A stretch of 64,000 nt of DNA. Source: Pseudomonas sp. (GTDB lineage Bacteria > Pseudomonadota > Gammaproteobacteria > Pseudomonadales > Pseudomonadaceae). The notes beneath the pieces were generated by a model. That model had not been told where the DNA came from. It saw only the letters and a program-made list of their open reading frames with translations, and made no database searches. Positions within the stretch are counted from its first letter, which is position 1. Each line of letters begins with the position of its first letter. The stretch lies in contig NZ_PEKX01000023.1 in assembly GCF_002796985.1 (NCBI RefSeq), forward strand, positions 68,870 to 132,869. The letters run 5' to 3'. Of this stretch, positions 1-9,094 are shown piece after piece. The position numbers were made by a program, and so were the translations under genes.

Positions 1-154
1 GACGCTGTCTGTCAGCAGCGTCCTATAGATAAGAATTGGCTTATCGACTCTATGGAGCGCCCCTGCACCAGACAATGCAACCCATCGCAAAATGCGACCT
101 GCATCACTGCTCCCGTACAATGCAGCGCAGACGCTTTCATCGAGGAACGAAACA

Positions 155-433
155 ATGCCCGTCGCCATGGCCCGCCACATTCTGGTCAAGACCGCCGCCG
201 AAGCCGAGCAGATCAAGCAGCGCCTGGCCAAGGGCGAGGATTTCGCCGCCCTGGCGCGCAAGCATTCCACCTGCGCCTCCGGCAAGCGCGGCGGCGACCT
301 GGGCGAGGTACGCCCCGGCCAGATGGTCCGCAGCATCGACCAGGTGATCTTCAAGAAGCCGCTCGGTATCGTTCACGGGCCGGTGAAAAGCCAGTTCGGC
401 TACCATCTGGTCGAGGTCTACTTCCGTGACTGA
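155..433 (+). CDS. ppiC: Parvulin-type peptidyl-prolyl cis-trans isomerase (PpiC-like)
   Basis: This 92-residue protein is a single parvulin (rotamase) domain without a signal peptide, so it should act in the cytoplasm, catalysing cis-trans isomerisation of X-Pro bonds. The motifs ARHILVK at the start, HSTC in the middle, GGDLG, and QFGYHL near the C-terminus are the usual parvulin landmarks. Length matches stand-alone PpiC (about 93 residues). The start at 155 follows a GAGGAACG ribosome site; an in-frame ATG at 167 is an alternative. The gene stops 34 bases before the YjbR gene and may be co-transcribed with it. Family assignment is secure; which of the several Pseudomonas PpiC paralogues it is remains unclear. 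Confidence 0.9.
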   Translation: MPVAMARHILVKTAAEAEQIKQRLAKGEDFAALARKHSTCASGKRGGDLGEVRPGQMVRSIDQVIFKKPLGIVHGPVKSQFGYHLVEVYFRD

Positions 434-467
434 TCGAAAGCGTGACTGACCGAAGGAACGCACGCCC

Positions 468-830
468 ATGACACCGCAACAGATAGCCCGCTTCTGCCTG
501 GAACTGCCCGGTGCCCGCGAAGACATCAAGTGGGGCAGCAACCGGGTGTTCTCGGTGGCCGGCAACAAGATGTTCGCCATCCTCGACTTTCTCGACAGCG
601 GCAACGGCGGCCTGGCTTTCAAGGTCGGCCCCGAGCTGTTCCTGGGCTACGTCGACCGCCCCGGCATCCGCCCGGCGCCCTACCTGGCGCGGGCCTTCTG
701 GATTGCCCTGCAGCGCCCCTACCCCATGGGCGACGCCGAACTGCGCGAAGCGCTGACTCGCTCGCACCAGCTGGTGGTCGCCCGCCTGCCCAAGCGCCAA
801 CGCCTGGGCCTCGTGCTGGAGCAGCTCTGA
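468..830 (+). CDS. MmcQ/YjbR family protein
   Basis: A 120-residue MmcQ/YjbR-family protein (CyaY-like fold, often described as DNA-binding). The N-terminal helix, the KWGSNRVFSVAGNKMFAI strand region and FKVGPELF in the middle are typical of the family. The start has an upstream GAAGGAACG ribosome site. Its TGA stop overlaps the ATG of the next gene by one base, so the two are translationally coupled. The cellular role of this family is poorly defined, and nothing in the sequence shows a catalytic residue set. Confidence 0.8.
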   Translation: MTPQQIARFCLELPGAREDIKWGSNRVFSVAGNKMFAILDFLDSGNGGLAFKVGPELFLGYVDRPGIRPAPYLARAFWIALQRPYPMGDAELREALTRSHQLVVARLPKRQRLGLVLEQL

Positions 831-1384
831 TGCGGACCTTGAACTGGGAAGGTATCTGGCATGCGCCGTCCGCCAGCTGGGAATCGCTGCAACTGGGCGA
901 GCGACGCGCCGAGAGCCAGCTGCGGGCCATCGACGAAGCGGGCGGGCCGTCCTATCAGCTCGATTACCAGCTGGAGTGGGACGCCCAATGGCGCCTGCGG
1001 GAAGCGCGGTTCAGCGTGGAAAGCGCCCGAGGCGCGCACCAACTGCACCTGCTGACCGATGGCGCTGGGCACTGGCGCACCGCTGAAGGCGAGTCACTGA
1101 CGGCGCTGGACGGCTGCCTGGACATCGACATCTGGCCGTCACCCTTCACCAACACCTTCCCCATTCGCCGCCTGCAGCTGGCCGAAGGCGAGCGCCGGGA
1201 GCTGGCAGTCGTCTATCTGGAGGCGCCAAAGCTCAAGCCGGTGCGCATGCGCCAGGGCTACACCCGGATTGACGCCCACCACTACCGCTACGAGAACCTG
1301 GAAGGCACCGACTTTCAGGCGATGCTGACAGTGGATGACGAAGGCTTGGTGATCGATTACCCCACGCTGTTTCGTCGGGTCTGA
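830..1384 (+). CDS. Putative glycolipid-binding domain protein
   Basis: A 184-residue protein resembling the putative glycolipid-binding family (formerly DUF1089). It has no signal peptide or membrane segment. The sequence is rich in Trp, Glu and Arg and predicted to be mostly beta strands; conserved-looking features are the DIWPSPFTNTFPIRR stretch and the C-terminal FQAMLTVDDEGLVIDYP. The ATG at 830 overlaps the stop codon of the YjbR gene (TGATG), so the pair forms a coupled operon. The ligand is unknown. The gene ends just before a REP-type inverted repeat at 1397-1473. Confidence 0.75.
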   Translation: MRTLNWEGIWHAPSASWESLQLGERRAESQLRAIDEAGGPSYQLDYQLEWDAQWRLREARFSVESARGAHQLHLLTDGAGHWRTAEGESLTALDGCLDIDIWPSPFTNTFPIRRLQLAEGERRELAVVYLEAPKLKPVRMRQGYTRIDAHHYRYENLEGTDFQAMLTVDDEGLVIDYPTLFRRV

Positions 1385-1396
1385 CAGACTGCCTTT

Positions 1397-1473
1397 GTAG
1401 GAGCGAGCTTGCTCACGAACCACTTGACGCTGGAGCGGCCGGGGAATCCCTTCGCGAGCAAGCTCGCTCCTAC
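1397..1473. repeat. REP-type inverted repeat (family A)
   Basis: Imperfect palindrome with arms GTAGGAGCGAGCTTGCTC (1397 on) and its complement ending at 1473, separated by about 30 bases. The same arms recur at 7699, 43879, 48579, 57488, 60029 and 63773, which marks a dispersed Pseudomonas REP family. It sits between two genes on the same strand and may affect mRNA 3' ends. Confidence 0.85.
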
Positions 1474-1582
1474 GAAGAGCCGCGCAGGGCGGATAATATT
1501 CCAGGTAGTTCGTTAGCTAGCTTTCCTACATGTCAGACGCGGTCCATCATGTAGGACCACTCGCCGTACCGAACCGCTTCAC

Positions 1583-2761
1583 ATGCCCACCAACTCCCAC
1601 TCGTCCACCACCCTGCAAGTGGTCTCCGTCGTTCTGTTCACCTTCATCGCCTACCTGACCATCGGCATACCGCTGGCCGTGCTGCCCGGTTACGTGCACA
1701 GCGATCTGGGCTTCGGTTCGGTGATGGCGGGACTGGTCATCAGTATCCAGTACCTCGCCACCCTGCTCACCCGCCCCTACGCCGGCAAGGTCATCGACAC
1801 CCTCGGGCCCAAACGTGCGGTGCTCTACGGCATGCTCGGTTGCGCCGGCAGCGGTGCGCTGATGCTCGGTTCCTGGGCGCTGCAAGGTCAGCCATTGATC
1901 AGCCTCGGCCTGCTGATGGTCGCGCGGCTGGTGCTGGGGACTTCGGAAAGCCTGGTGGGCAGCGCTTCGATCGCCTGGGGCATCGACCGCGTCGGCGCGG
2001 CGAACACCGCGAAGGTGATTTCCTGGAACGGCATCGCCAGCTACGGCGCCCTCGCCATTGGCGCGCCGCTGGGCGTGCTGATGGTCGACGAGCTCGGGCT
2101 GGCCAGCCTGGGCGGCAGCGTCGTCCTGCTGGCCGCGCTCGGTTTCGCCCTGGCATGGCCCAAGCGCGCCGCCGCGCTGGTACACGGCGAACGCATGCCC
2201 TTCCACCATGTGCTCGGCCGGGTACTCCCGCACGGCATGGGCCTGGCGCTGGGCGGCATCGGCTTTGGCACCATCGCCACCTTCATCACCCTGTACTACG
2301 CCAGCCTTGGCTGGAAGGACGCGGTCTACTGCCTGACCGCCTTTGGCGGCTGCTTCATCGGTGCCCGCCTGCTGTTCGCCAATGCCATCAACCGCCACGG
2401 CGGCTTCCGCGTGGCCATCGCCTGCCTGTCGGTGGAAAGCCTCGGCCTGCTCCTGCTGTGGAGCGCGCCGACACCGTGGCTCGCCCTGGCCGGCTCGGCG
2501 CTGACCGGTTTCGGCTTCTCCCTGGTGTTCCCCGCGCTGGGTGTGGAAGCCGTGGGACTGGTGCCCGCCTCCAACCGTGGTGCCGCCCTGGGCGCCTATT
2601 CGCTGTTCATCGATGTCTCGCTGGGCATCACCGGCCCGCTGATGGGCGTCGTGGCCAACGGCTTCGGCTTCGGCTCGATCTTCCTCTGCGCCGCCCTCGC
2701 GGCATTCAGCGGGCTGATCCTCAGCCTCTGGCTCTTCCAGCGTTCCTATCGCCAGCCCTGA
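1583..2761 (+). CDS. MFS transporter, YhhS/arabinose-efflux type
   Basis: A 392-residue major facilitator superfamily protein with about 12 hydrophobic segments. Segment 1 (residues about 11-34) is followed by the characteristic loop between helices 2 and 3, with [17 protein letters not shown] (about 61-77) matching the MFS signature. A second six-helix half starts near residue 210. The sequence resembles the YhhS (UPF0226) group of arabinose-efflux-permease-like exporters. The substrate cannot be read from sequence. The gene stands alone between a REP repeat and an OprD-family porin, and ends about 280 bases before the porin start. Confidence 0.85.
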   Translation: MPTNSHSSTTLQVVSVVLFTFIAYLTIGIPLAVLPGYVHSDLGFGSVMAGLVISIQYLATLLTRPYAGKVIDTLGPKRAVLYGMLGCAGSGALMLGSWALQGQPLISLGLLMVARLVLGTSESLVGSASIAWGIDRVGAANTAKVISWNGIASYGALAIGAPLGVLMVDELGLASLGGSVVLLAALGFALAWPKRAAALVHGERMPFHHVLGRVLPHGMGLALGGIGFGTIATFITLYYASLGWKDAVYCLTAFGGCFIGARLLFANAINRHGGFRVAIACLSVESLGLLLLWSAPTPWLALAGSALTGFGFSLVFPALGVEAVGLVPASNRGAALGAYSLFIDVSLGITGPLMGVVANGFGFGSIFLCAALAAFSGLILSLWLFQRSYRQP

Positions 2762-3042
2762 TCGGCGCTGCGCGGCAAAAAGCCGCGATTGCGCCCATTG
2801 CCTTCGAGCCACCGCGATCCGGCGGCCATCGCCGCTGATCAGGTCAACATGACATCCGCGTGACAGAGGCTGGACGAAAAAGTTCGAACCTCTGCTATTA
2901 TCGCGCCGCGCCGGGGCGACCACGCCCCGAATACAACCAAAAGAACATGCCAGCACAGGACTCCACCTACCCCGATCACGCACTTCGGGGCGGAGAGCTT
3001 TTTCCTTCTGATCGCTGGCGCTGCACCCTTAAGGAAATCAAG

Positions 3043-4320
3043 ATGCTGAACCACCGGATCAGTCTGCTCGCATTGGGGATCCTCGCGTCGACCGCTGCAA
3101 TGGCCGATGACCAGTCCGCCGCCAAGGGCTTCACCGAAGACAGCCACCTGGACCTGTTCTTCCGCAACGCCTACATGAACCGCGACTACAAGCACGGTCG
3201 TGACGACAAGGCCGAGTGGGGCCAGGCCGCCACCGCCACCTTCACCTCCGGCTTCACCCAGGGCACCGTTGGCTTCGGCGTCGACGCCTTCGGCATGTAC
3301 GCCGTACGTCTGGACGGTGGCCAAGGCAAGAGCGGCGCCGCCGGTATCGACTTCTTCAAGCAGGGCGACAGCGGCGAAGCCGCCGACGACCTGGCCCGTG
3401 CCGGTGGCGCGGTGAAGGCTCGCTTCTCCAACACCGTGATCAAGTACGGCGACCAGATGCCGTCCCTGCCGGTGCTCAGCTACGACAACTCCCGCCTGCT
3501 GCCGGAAAGCTTCACCGGCACCCTGATCACCTCCAAGGAGATCGAAGGCCTGGAGCTGAACGTCGGCCGCTTCACCTCGGAAACCCGCAAGAGCGCCGAA
3601 GGGCGTGACAGCGGCGGCCTGAAGCGCATCGACGTGTTCGGCGGCAGCTACAAGTTCACCGACAACTTCAGCGGCTCGCTGTACGGCTACGAGAGCGAAG
3701 ACGTCGCTCGCAAGCAGTACATGAACCTGAACTACGTCATCCCGGTGGCCGACAAGCAGTCCCTGACCCTGGACTTCAACGGCTACCGCACCCGCGTGAA
3801 CGAAGACTTCGCTTCCGACAACGGCATCGATGGCACCAAGAACACCATCTGGAGCCTGTCGGCCGCCTACAACATCGGCGTCCACACCTTCATGGTCGCG
3901 CACCAGCGCAACAACGGCGACTCCGGCTACAACTACGGCTGGTACCAGAACCAGGGCGGCCTGGGCGACGGCGGCACCACCATCTGGCTGGCCAACTCCT
4001 ACTGGTCGGACTTCAACGGCGAGGACGAGCGTTCCTGGCAGGGCAGCTACAGCCTGGACTTCTCCGAGTACGGCGTACCGGGCCTGAGCTACACCGTGGC
4101 CTACGTCTACGGCGACAACATCAAGACCGCCGAGACCAGCAACGGTAAAGAGCGCGAAATCTTCAACCAGCTGAAGTACGTCGTACCGAGCGGCCCGGCC
4201 AAGGACCTGTCGGTCAAGCTGCGCGGTTCCTGGCTGCGCGTGTCCAACGACGCCCGCTCCTACAACGACGACGGCAACGAAGTGCGCGTCTTCGTCGAGT
4301 ACCCGGTCAACATCTTCTGA
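3043..4320 (+). CDS. OprD-family outer membrane porin
   Basis: A 425-residue outer membrane protein. The chosen ATG at 3043 has AAGGAAAT upstream and opens a typical signal peptide (about 21 residues, ending AAMA-DD). An upstream in-frame extension lacks these features. The mature part begins with SHLDLFFRNAYMNRDYK, the signature start of OprD barrels, and ends in the aromatic VNIF typical for BAM recognition. OprD porins are 18-strand substrate-selective channels for amino acids, peptides or organic acids; the specific substrate is not evident. A strong bidirectional terminator follows at 4345-4378. Confidence 0.92.
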   Translation: MLNHRISLLALGILASTAAMADDQSAAKGFTEDSHLDLFFRNAYMNRDYKHGRDDKAEWGQAATATFTSGFTQGTVGFGVDAFGMYAVRLDGGQGKSGAAGIDFFKQGDSGEAADDLARAGGAVKARFSNTVIKYGDQMPSLPVLSYDNSRLLPESFTGTLITSKEIEGLELNVGRFTSETRKSAEGRDSGGLKRIDVFGGSYKFTDNFSGSLYGYESEDVARKQYMNLNYVIPVADKQSLTLDFNGYRTRVNEDFASDNGIDGTKNTIWSLSAAYNIGVHTFMVAHQRNNGDSGYNYGWYQNQGGLGDGGTTIWLANSYWSDFNGEDERSWQGSYSLDFSEYGVPGLSYTVAYVYGDNIKTAETSNGKEREIFNQLKYVVPSGPAKDLSVKLRGSWLRVSNDARSYNDDGNEVRVFVEYPVNIF

Positions 4321-4344
4321 TGACCTGATCAGGCTCGAAAGAAA

Positions 4345-4378
4345 ACGCCCCGTGGCAGCAATGCCACGGGGCGTTTTT
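4345..4378. terminator. Bidirectional rho-independent terminator
   Basis: Stem ACGCCCCGTGGCA / TGCCACGGGGCGT with a 4-base loop, flanked by AAAA on the left and TTTTT on the right. It serves the porin on the plus strand and the small membrane protein gene on the minus strand. Confidence 0.92.
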
Positions 4379-4407
4379 CGTTCCGGCGCCTTTCTATTAC
4401 AGGCGGC

Positions 4408-4689
4408 CTACTCCAGGGTCCGACGCCTCGGCAACCACGGCAGCGGCGGCAAGGCCATGCGCAAGATGTGCAAGCACAACAGCAGGATCAGCGCGCCGGC
4501 CACGAAGGAGCCGAGCCGCTGGGCCGGTTCGAGCGAGTCATTGAATACGTTGAAGAACAGCATCGCGCTGCCACCCAGCATGCAGGCCAGCAGGAACACG
4601 GAGAGGATGTAGATTTTCAGCGTCAGCAGCCGCCAATGCCAGCGCATGCGGCGGCGAACAGGCACTTCATCGCGAGGAAGTTGCGGCAT
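4408..4689 (-). CDS. Small inner-membrane protein, two predicted helices
   Basis: A 93-residue hypothetical protein. A basic N-terminal stretch (RRRMRWHWR, about residues 12-20) precedes a first hydrophobic segment (about 22-48) and a second one (about 60-80), followed by a basic C-terminal tail (LPRRR). The charge pattern predicts both ends in the cytoplasm. I recognise no family. It ends at the shared bidirectional terminator and starts about 158 bases from the end of the phospholipase-D-like gene, which is transcribed in the same direction. Confidence 0.7.
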   Translation of the reverse strand: MPQLPRDEVPVRRRMRWHWRLLTLKIYILSVFLLACMLGGSAMLFFNVFNDSLEPAQRLGSFVAGALILLLCLHILRMALPPLPWLPRRRTLE

Positions 4690-4846
4690 GATCCTTTGCC
4701 TCCTGACAGTTTTCTGACGGACTCAAGCAGTCACGGCATGCGACGTCGAGATACTGGCAGGATGCTAGCCATCCGCGCGGGAATTGCCAAGGCGCGCAAC
4801 GCAGGACCCGCAGGTCACAGGCTGCGCGCCGATGAATGGCTGGCGC

Positions 4847-5797
4847 TTAGCGCACCACGCTATTGATGTCCTGGCGGTTAAGCGAAGTACGCATCTCCTC
4901 GTACCACTCCGGGATCACGTCCTTCAGGCGCTCCTTGGCGTCCTCCAGCTTGAACGGCTGGGTATAGCGCTTCTTGCGGTAGGAGTAGATGTAATAGGTG
5001 CCGTTGCGGTAGAGGATGCGGTCAAAGGTATAGAAGCCGATGTGCGTGCCGTTGCAGCGCGCGGTCAGCACCATGTCGCCCTCTTCGTAGGGCAGCACGC
5101 CCTCGGCGCACTCGTAGGTGAAGAACTCGCGCACGTCGTCCCAGTTCACGCCGTCGCTGCTGGCGTGCAGGAAGGCTTCGGCCTGCTCCTCTGACTCGTC
5201 GGAGTGGTCGCTGTACCAGATGAACAGCGGAATGCTCTGGTTGGTCTCGTCGCCCAGCCAGCTTTCACCATCCAGGTACTGCGCGCTGCGCGCCAGGCTC
5301 GCCTGCACACGGCGGTGGCTCTGGCGGTACTCGTCCAGCAGCTCGTCAAAAGCCGGTACGTCCTCGCCCAGCACGACGCCTTCCATGCCCTTGATCTCCA
5401 CAACGCGCGCCAGGTATTCGGCGTACAGCGCTGCATCCTGGATTACCGCGCAGGTATCGCGGGTCAGGCTCAGGCCGATCTCGGTGAAGTTGGCACTCCC
5501 CAGGATAACCACGTCCGGCTCGATCAGGATCAGCTTCCAGTGCACGCTGTTCTGCGCACGGAAGTCGACGTGCAGGGTGACCTTGGCGCCCGCGTCGCGG
5601 ACGCAGAAATCGATGAAGTCCGGCGAAGTAAAGGAGTTGATGGTGCCTACCAGCAGGTCCAGGCGATTGCCCTTCTCCACCAGTGTTTCGATCAGTGACT
5701 CGGTTTCACTGGCGGAGGCCGAGACCACGGTGATCAGCTTGTCACTGACCTGCTCCAGGTACTGCTTGAGCGAATGTTGAGCGTTAAGGATTTTCAT
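4847..5797 (-). CDS. Phospholipase D-like protein with one HKD-type motif
   Basis: A 316-residue protein whose N-terminal half is a single phospholipase-D/nuclease-like domain. The active-site region is VHWKLILIEPDVVILGSANF, with His86, Lys88, Glu93 and Gly100-Ser101-x-Asn103. This fits H-x-K-x4-[D/E]-x6-G-S-x-N, but Glu replaces the usual Asp. One motif per chain implies a dimer, as in the Nuc and BfiI/NgoFVII groups. The C-terminal half (about 165-316) is acidic and of unknown function. No signal peptide is present, so a cytoplasmic nuclease or phosphodiesterase is most likely. A pair of GAATTCTGA direct repeats lies just upstream at 5812-5834. Confidence 0.75.
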   Translation of the reverse strand: MKILNAQHSLKQYLEQVSDKLITVVSASASETESLIETLVEKGNRLDLLVGTINSFTSPDFIDFCVRDAGAKVTLHVDFRAQNSVHWKLILIEPDVVILGSANFTEIGLSLTRDTCAVIQDAALYAEYLARVVEIKGMEGVVLGEDVPAFDELLDEYRQSHRRVQASLARSAQYLDGESWLGDETNQSIPLFIWYSDHSDESEEQAEAFLHASSDGVNWDDVREFFTYECAEGVLPYEEGDMVLTARCNGTHIGFYTFDRILYRNGTYYIYSYRKKRYTQPFKLEDAKERLKDVIPEWYEEMRTSLNRQDINSVVR

Positions 5798-6043
5798 ACA
5801 GCCCCCACCAGAATTCTGAACACCGAATTCTGATGCAGGACAATGGGGGGTTTCAACTGTCTGATATCACCCTACGCCCGCAGAGTGGGGACCACAGAGG
5901 CAAAGCATGCAGCGCAGGCCCGGCTGTGGCATAATGAGCGGCTTTGCCAGGCGCCTGTCGATCCTGTTCGACAGGCGCGCCTTCCCTGCCCGCCCGCGCC
6001 GTCCGCGCCCGGCGCGCACCATGTCCAGCCAAGGGTTACCCAG

Positions 6044-7633
6044 TTGATTTCCACCGCCAATATCACCATGCAGTTTGGCGCCAAGCCGCTGTTCGAAAAC
6101 GTTTCCGTCAAGTTCGGCAACGGCAACCGCTACGGCCTGATCGGCGCCAACGGATGTGGCAAGTCCACCTTCATGAAGATCCTCGGCGGTGAGCTGGAGC
6201 CTTCGGGCGGCCAGGTAATGCTGGAAAACGGCGTACGCCTGGGCAAACTGCGCCAGGACCAGTTCGCCTATGAAGATTTCACCGTCATCGACACCGTGAT
6301 CATGGGCCACGAGGAACTGTGGAAGATCAAGGCCGAGCGCGATCGCATCTACTCCCTGCCGGAGATGAGCGAAGAAGACGGCATGGCCGTGGCCGAACTG
6401 GAAGTGCAGTTCGCCGAGTTCGACGGCTACACCGCCGAATCCCGCGCCGGTGAGCTGTTGCTGGGCCTGGGCATTCCGCTGGACCAGCACTTCGGTCCGA
6501 TGAGCTCCGTCGCTCCAGGCTGGAAGCTGCGTGTGCTGCTGGCCCAGGCGCTGTTCTCCGATCCGGACCTGCTGCTGCTCGACGAACCGACCAACCACCT
6601 GGACATCAACACCATCCGCTGGCTGGAAAACATCATCACGGCGCGTAACAGCACCATGATCATCATTTCCCACGACCGTCACTTCCTGAACAGCGTCTGC
6701 ACCCACATGGCGGACCTGGACTATGGCGAGCTGCGCCTGTTCCCGGGCAACTACGACGAATACATGATGGCTGCCGAACAGGCCCGCGAACGCCTGCTGT
6801 CGGACAACGCCAAGAAGAAGGCCCAGATTGCCGAGCTGCAGACCTTCGTCAGTCGCTTCTCGGCCAACGCTTCCAAGGCCAAGCAGGCTACCAGCCGCGC
6901 GCGCCAGATCGACAAGATCCAGCTGGAAGAGGTCAAGCCGTCCAGCCGAGTCAGCCCGTTCATCCGCTTCGAGCAGCACAAGAAGCTGCACCGCCAGGCC
7001 GTGACGCTGGACAAGGTCAGCCAGGGCTTCGACGGCACCGCGCTGTTCAAGAACCTCAGCCTGCAGGTGGAAGCTGGCGAACGCATCGCCATCATCGGCC
7101 CCAACGGCATCGGCAAGACCACCCTGCTGCGCACCCTGGTCGGCGAGATGGCACCCACCGCCGGTGAAGTGAAGTGGACCGACAGCGCGGACGTGGGCTA
7201 CTTCGCCCAGGACCACGCCGAGGACTTCGAGGACGACTACAACCTGTTCGACTGGATGGCCCAGTGGACCCAGGGCGGCGAGCAACTGGTGCGCGGCACC
7301 CTCGGTCGCATGCTGTTCTCCAACGACGAGATCAAGAAGTCGGTCAAGGTCATCTCCGGTGGCGAACAGGGCCGCATGCTGTTCGGCAAGCTGATCCTCA
7401 AGCGCCCCAACGTGCTGGTGATGGACGAACCGACCAACCACCTGGACATGGAATCCATCGAGTCGCTCAACCTCGCGCTGGAGAACTACCCGGGCACGCT
7501 GATCTTCGTCAGCCATGACCGCGAGTTCGTGTCCTCCCTGGCCACTCGCATCATCGAGCTGTCGGAAAACGGCGTGACCGACTTCAGTGGCAGCTACGAC
7601 GACTACCTGCGCAGCCAGGGCGTGATCGTCTGA
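6044..7633 (+). CDS. ybiT: ABC-F family ATPase YbiT-like
   Basis: A 529-residue ABC-F protein with two ATPase domains and no membrane segments. ABC-F proteins bind the ribosomal E site and modulate translation. Domain 1 carries Walker A GANGCGKS and Walker [13 protein letters not shown]; domain 2 carries GPNGIGKT, signature SGGEQGRM and [10 protein letters not shown]. Between them is the charged linker with [20 protein letters not shown]. The whole sequence aligns from memory with E. coli YbiT. The conserved N-terminus ([11 protein letters not shown]) begins at a TTG codon at 6044 with AAGGG upstream; no ATG fits. In domain 1 the signature motif reads [10 protein letters not shown] rather than LSGGQ, as is usual in this subfamily. 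Confidence 0.93.
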   Translation: MISTANITMQFGAKPLFENVSVKFGNGNRYGLIGANGCGKSTFMKILGGELEPSGGQVMLENGVRLGKLRQDQFAYEDFTVIDTVIMGHEELWKIKAERDRIYSLPEMSEEDGMAVAELEVQFAEFDGYTAESRAGELLLGLGIPLDQHFGPMSSVAPGWKLRVLLAQALFSDPDLLLLDEPTNHLDINTIRWLENIITARNSTMIIISHDRHFLNSVCTHMADLDYGELRLFPGNYDEYMMAAEQARERLLSDNAKKKAQIAELQTFVSRFSANASKAKQATSRARQIDKIQLEEVKPSSRVSPFIRFEQHKKLHRQAVTLDKVSQGFDGTALFKNLSLQVEAGERIAIIGPNGIGKTTLLRTLVGEMAPTAGEVKWTDSADVGYFAQDHAEDFEDDYNLFDWMAQWTQGGEQLVRGTLGRMLFSNDEIKKSVKVISGGEQGRMLFGKLILKRPNVLVMDEPTNHLDMESIESLNLALENYPGTLIFVSHDREFVSSLATRIIELSENGVTDFSGSYDDYLRSQGVIV

Positions 7634-7649
7634 TCATTACCCCGTCGCA

Positions 7650-7684
7650 AGAAAAAGCCCCGCCAAGTGCGGGGCTTTTTCTTG
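7650..7684. terminator. Rho-independent terminator after ybiT
   Basis: Stem AAGCCCCGC / GCGGGGCTT with a 5-base loop, flanked by A-rich sequence on the left and TTTTTCTT on the right. It is likely active in both directions. Confidence 0.9.
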
Positions 7685-7698
7685 GGCGTTTGATCTTC

Positions 7699-7879
7699 GT
7701 AGGTGCGAGCTTGCTCGCGAACCGCACCCCACCAGTGTTTCAGTGTGCGCGGAGAGCAATCGCGAACAAAGTCCGCTCTACACAAGCCCTAGCCATTTCG
7801 CGTAGCCGTAGGAGCGGACTCTGTCCGCGATGCTTTCAGGCCCGCACCTGGCTCTGCTCGCGAGCAAGCTCGCTCCCAC
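7699..7879. repeat. Composite REP element, nested arms
   Basis: The outer family-A arms are GTAGGTGCGAGCTTGCTCGC at 7699 and its near complement ending at 7879. An inner pair, TCGCGAACAAAGTCCGCTC (about 7760) and GAGCGGACTCTGTCCGCGA (about 7812), forms a second palindrome inside. A copy of the inner arm recurs alone at 48104-48132. Only seven bases separate the element from the stop codon of the hydrolase gene on the minus strand. Confidence 0.8.
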
Positions 7880-7885
7880 AACAGA

Positions 7886-8911
7886 TCAGCGGCCCGACGT
7901 CTTCATCGTCGCGCCACCCAGGCTGACGTCGAAGAACTCCGCCGCCGAGGCCGCCAGGTCGCGATGGATAGCCTGGCGATCCAGCCCCTGAGTGTCAGTG
8001 CACAGATCGGGAGTGGCCTCTTTCTCCTCCTCCGAGCAAGGCGACATGAACACAAAATGCCCCGCCCCATCGAGAACCCGCAGGTCTGCTTGCTGTGGCA
8101 GCTTGCGTGCCAGGGCACCAGCGTTCTTCTTCCAGTCGAGGATGTGGTCGTTGTTGCCGGTATAGAGCAACACCGGCACCTGCACGTCCTGCAACTCATG
8201 AACGCCATACATCAGACTCAGCGGCGCGAGCAGGAGCAAGGCGCCGACGCGCGGATCAGCCATAGGCACGAGGTCGTTGCGGTCAGCGCGCACCTCGCCG
8301 TTATCGCTGCAGGCGTCGCGGTCGTCCGGGCGCTGCCGGCAGTACTTGATCAGCCTGTCCAGGCGCGGCTGCGCGCCGGCGAGGATCAGCGCGGTTTCGC
8401 CGCCTGCCGAGTAACCAATGACGCCCACCTTGTGCGGGTCGACAATACCCGCGACCTTGGAGTCCAGCAGCGCGGCGCTGATGGTTTCCGAGACCTGCAG
8501 TGGCCGGCCATAGAGGTTGCTCAGCGCGCCCAGGCGGCTGTGATCCCGCAGGTTGTCACCAGGGTGCAGCAGCGTCAGCACCACGAAGCCTTTACGCACC
8601 AGCGCCTCGATCAGATCGCGATGGGCCAGCGGGGTGCCGTAGTTGCCGTGGGACATCACCAGCAACGGAAAGCGTCCGTTGGCGGTCTGGCCTTCATAGG
8701 CAACGTCGAGGATGAAATTGCCCAGGTGCAGGGGTTGCTCGGCGGCGCGCGTCGGGTAGAACACAATAGCCTTCATCGGCTGAAGGTCCAGCGGATCGCT
8801 CACCTGCAGGCGATGGAATCCCACGTTCCAGCCGGGCGACGCCCAGCAAGCGGTGCTGCCCGCGGTACCGATAGTCACGAGCAGCAGAACCCAGAACAGA
8901 CGCCTCGCCAT
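7886..8911 (-). CDS. Secreted alpha/beta hydrolase (dienelactone hydrolase / PAF-acetylhydrolase-like)
   Basis: A 341-residue protein with a signal peptide (residues 1-24, ending in CWAS) and an alpha/beta hydrolase fold. The oxyanion region is VMSHGNYG, the nucleophile elbow is GYSAGG (Ser in the middle), and the late His lies in DGAGHFVFM. It is therefore predicted to be a periplasmic or exported serine esterase/lipase, similar to the predicted dienelactone-hydrolase group. Several Cys pairs in the insertion around residues 190-205 and near the C-terminus suggest disulfides. The substrate is unknown. The gene stands alone, facing ybiT. Confidence 0.8.
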   Translation of the reverse strand: MARRLFWVLLLVTIGTAGSTACWASPGWNVGFHRLQVSDPLDLQPMKAIVFYPTRAAEQPLHLGNFILDVAYEGQTANGRFPLLVMSHGNYGTPLAHRDLIEALVRKGFVVLTLLHPGDNLRDHSRLGALSNLYGRPLQVSETISAALLDSKVAGIVDPHKVGVIGYSAGGETALILAGAQPRLDRLIKYCRQRPDDRDACSDNGEVRADRNDLVPMADPRVGALLLLAPLSLMYGVHELQDVQVPVLLYTGNNDHILDWKKNAGALARKLPQQADLRVLDGAGHFVFMSPCSEEEKEATPDLCTDTQGLDRQAIHRDLAASAAEFFDVSLGGATMKTSGR

Positions 8912-9046
8912 GGTGCAAACCGTCCTGACAGGTATCCAGATCAGGCGCCACGGGGCTTATCTTAGGAAAGAAACCACCGGGCACCGCCAAACGAAAATAT
9001 CAGCATAGTACGCGCCAGTTTTCAGCGACCTGAAACGGACAGCTCC

Positions 9047-9081
9047 ATGAAAAAGACCGCCTTGTGGGCGGTCTTTTTCAT
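9047..9081. terminator. Terminator after braB
   Basis: Perfect 15-bp stem (9047-9061 with 9067-9081) containing AAAAAGACCGCC and its complement, with a 5-base loop and T-runs on both sides. It ends braB transcription on the minus strand. Confidence 0.92.
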
Positions 9082-9094
9082 GGATGACGGACTA

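Noticed and set aside
2860..3042. N-terminal extension of the OprD-family porin
   Set aside because: The signal peptide and ribosome site clearly start at 3043; the upstream part has non-coding composition and a likely promoter (TATTAT near 2895).
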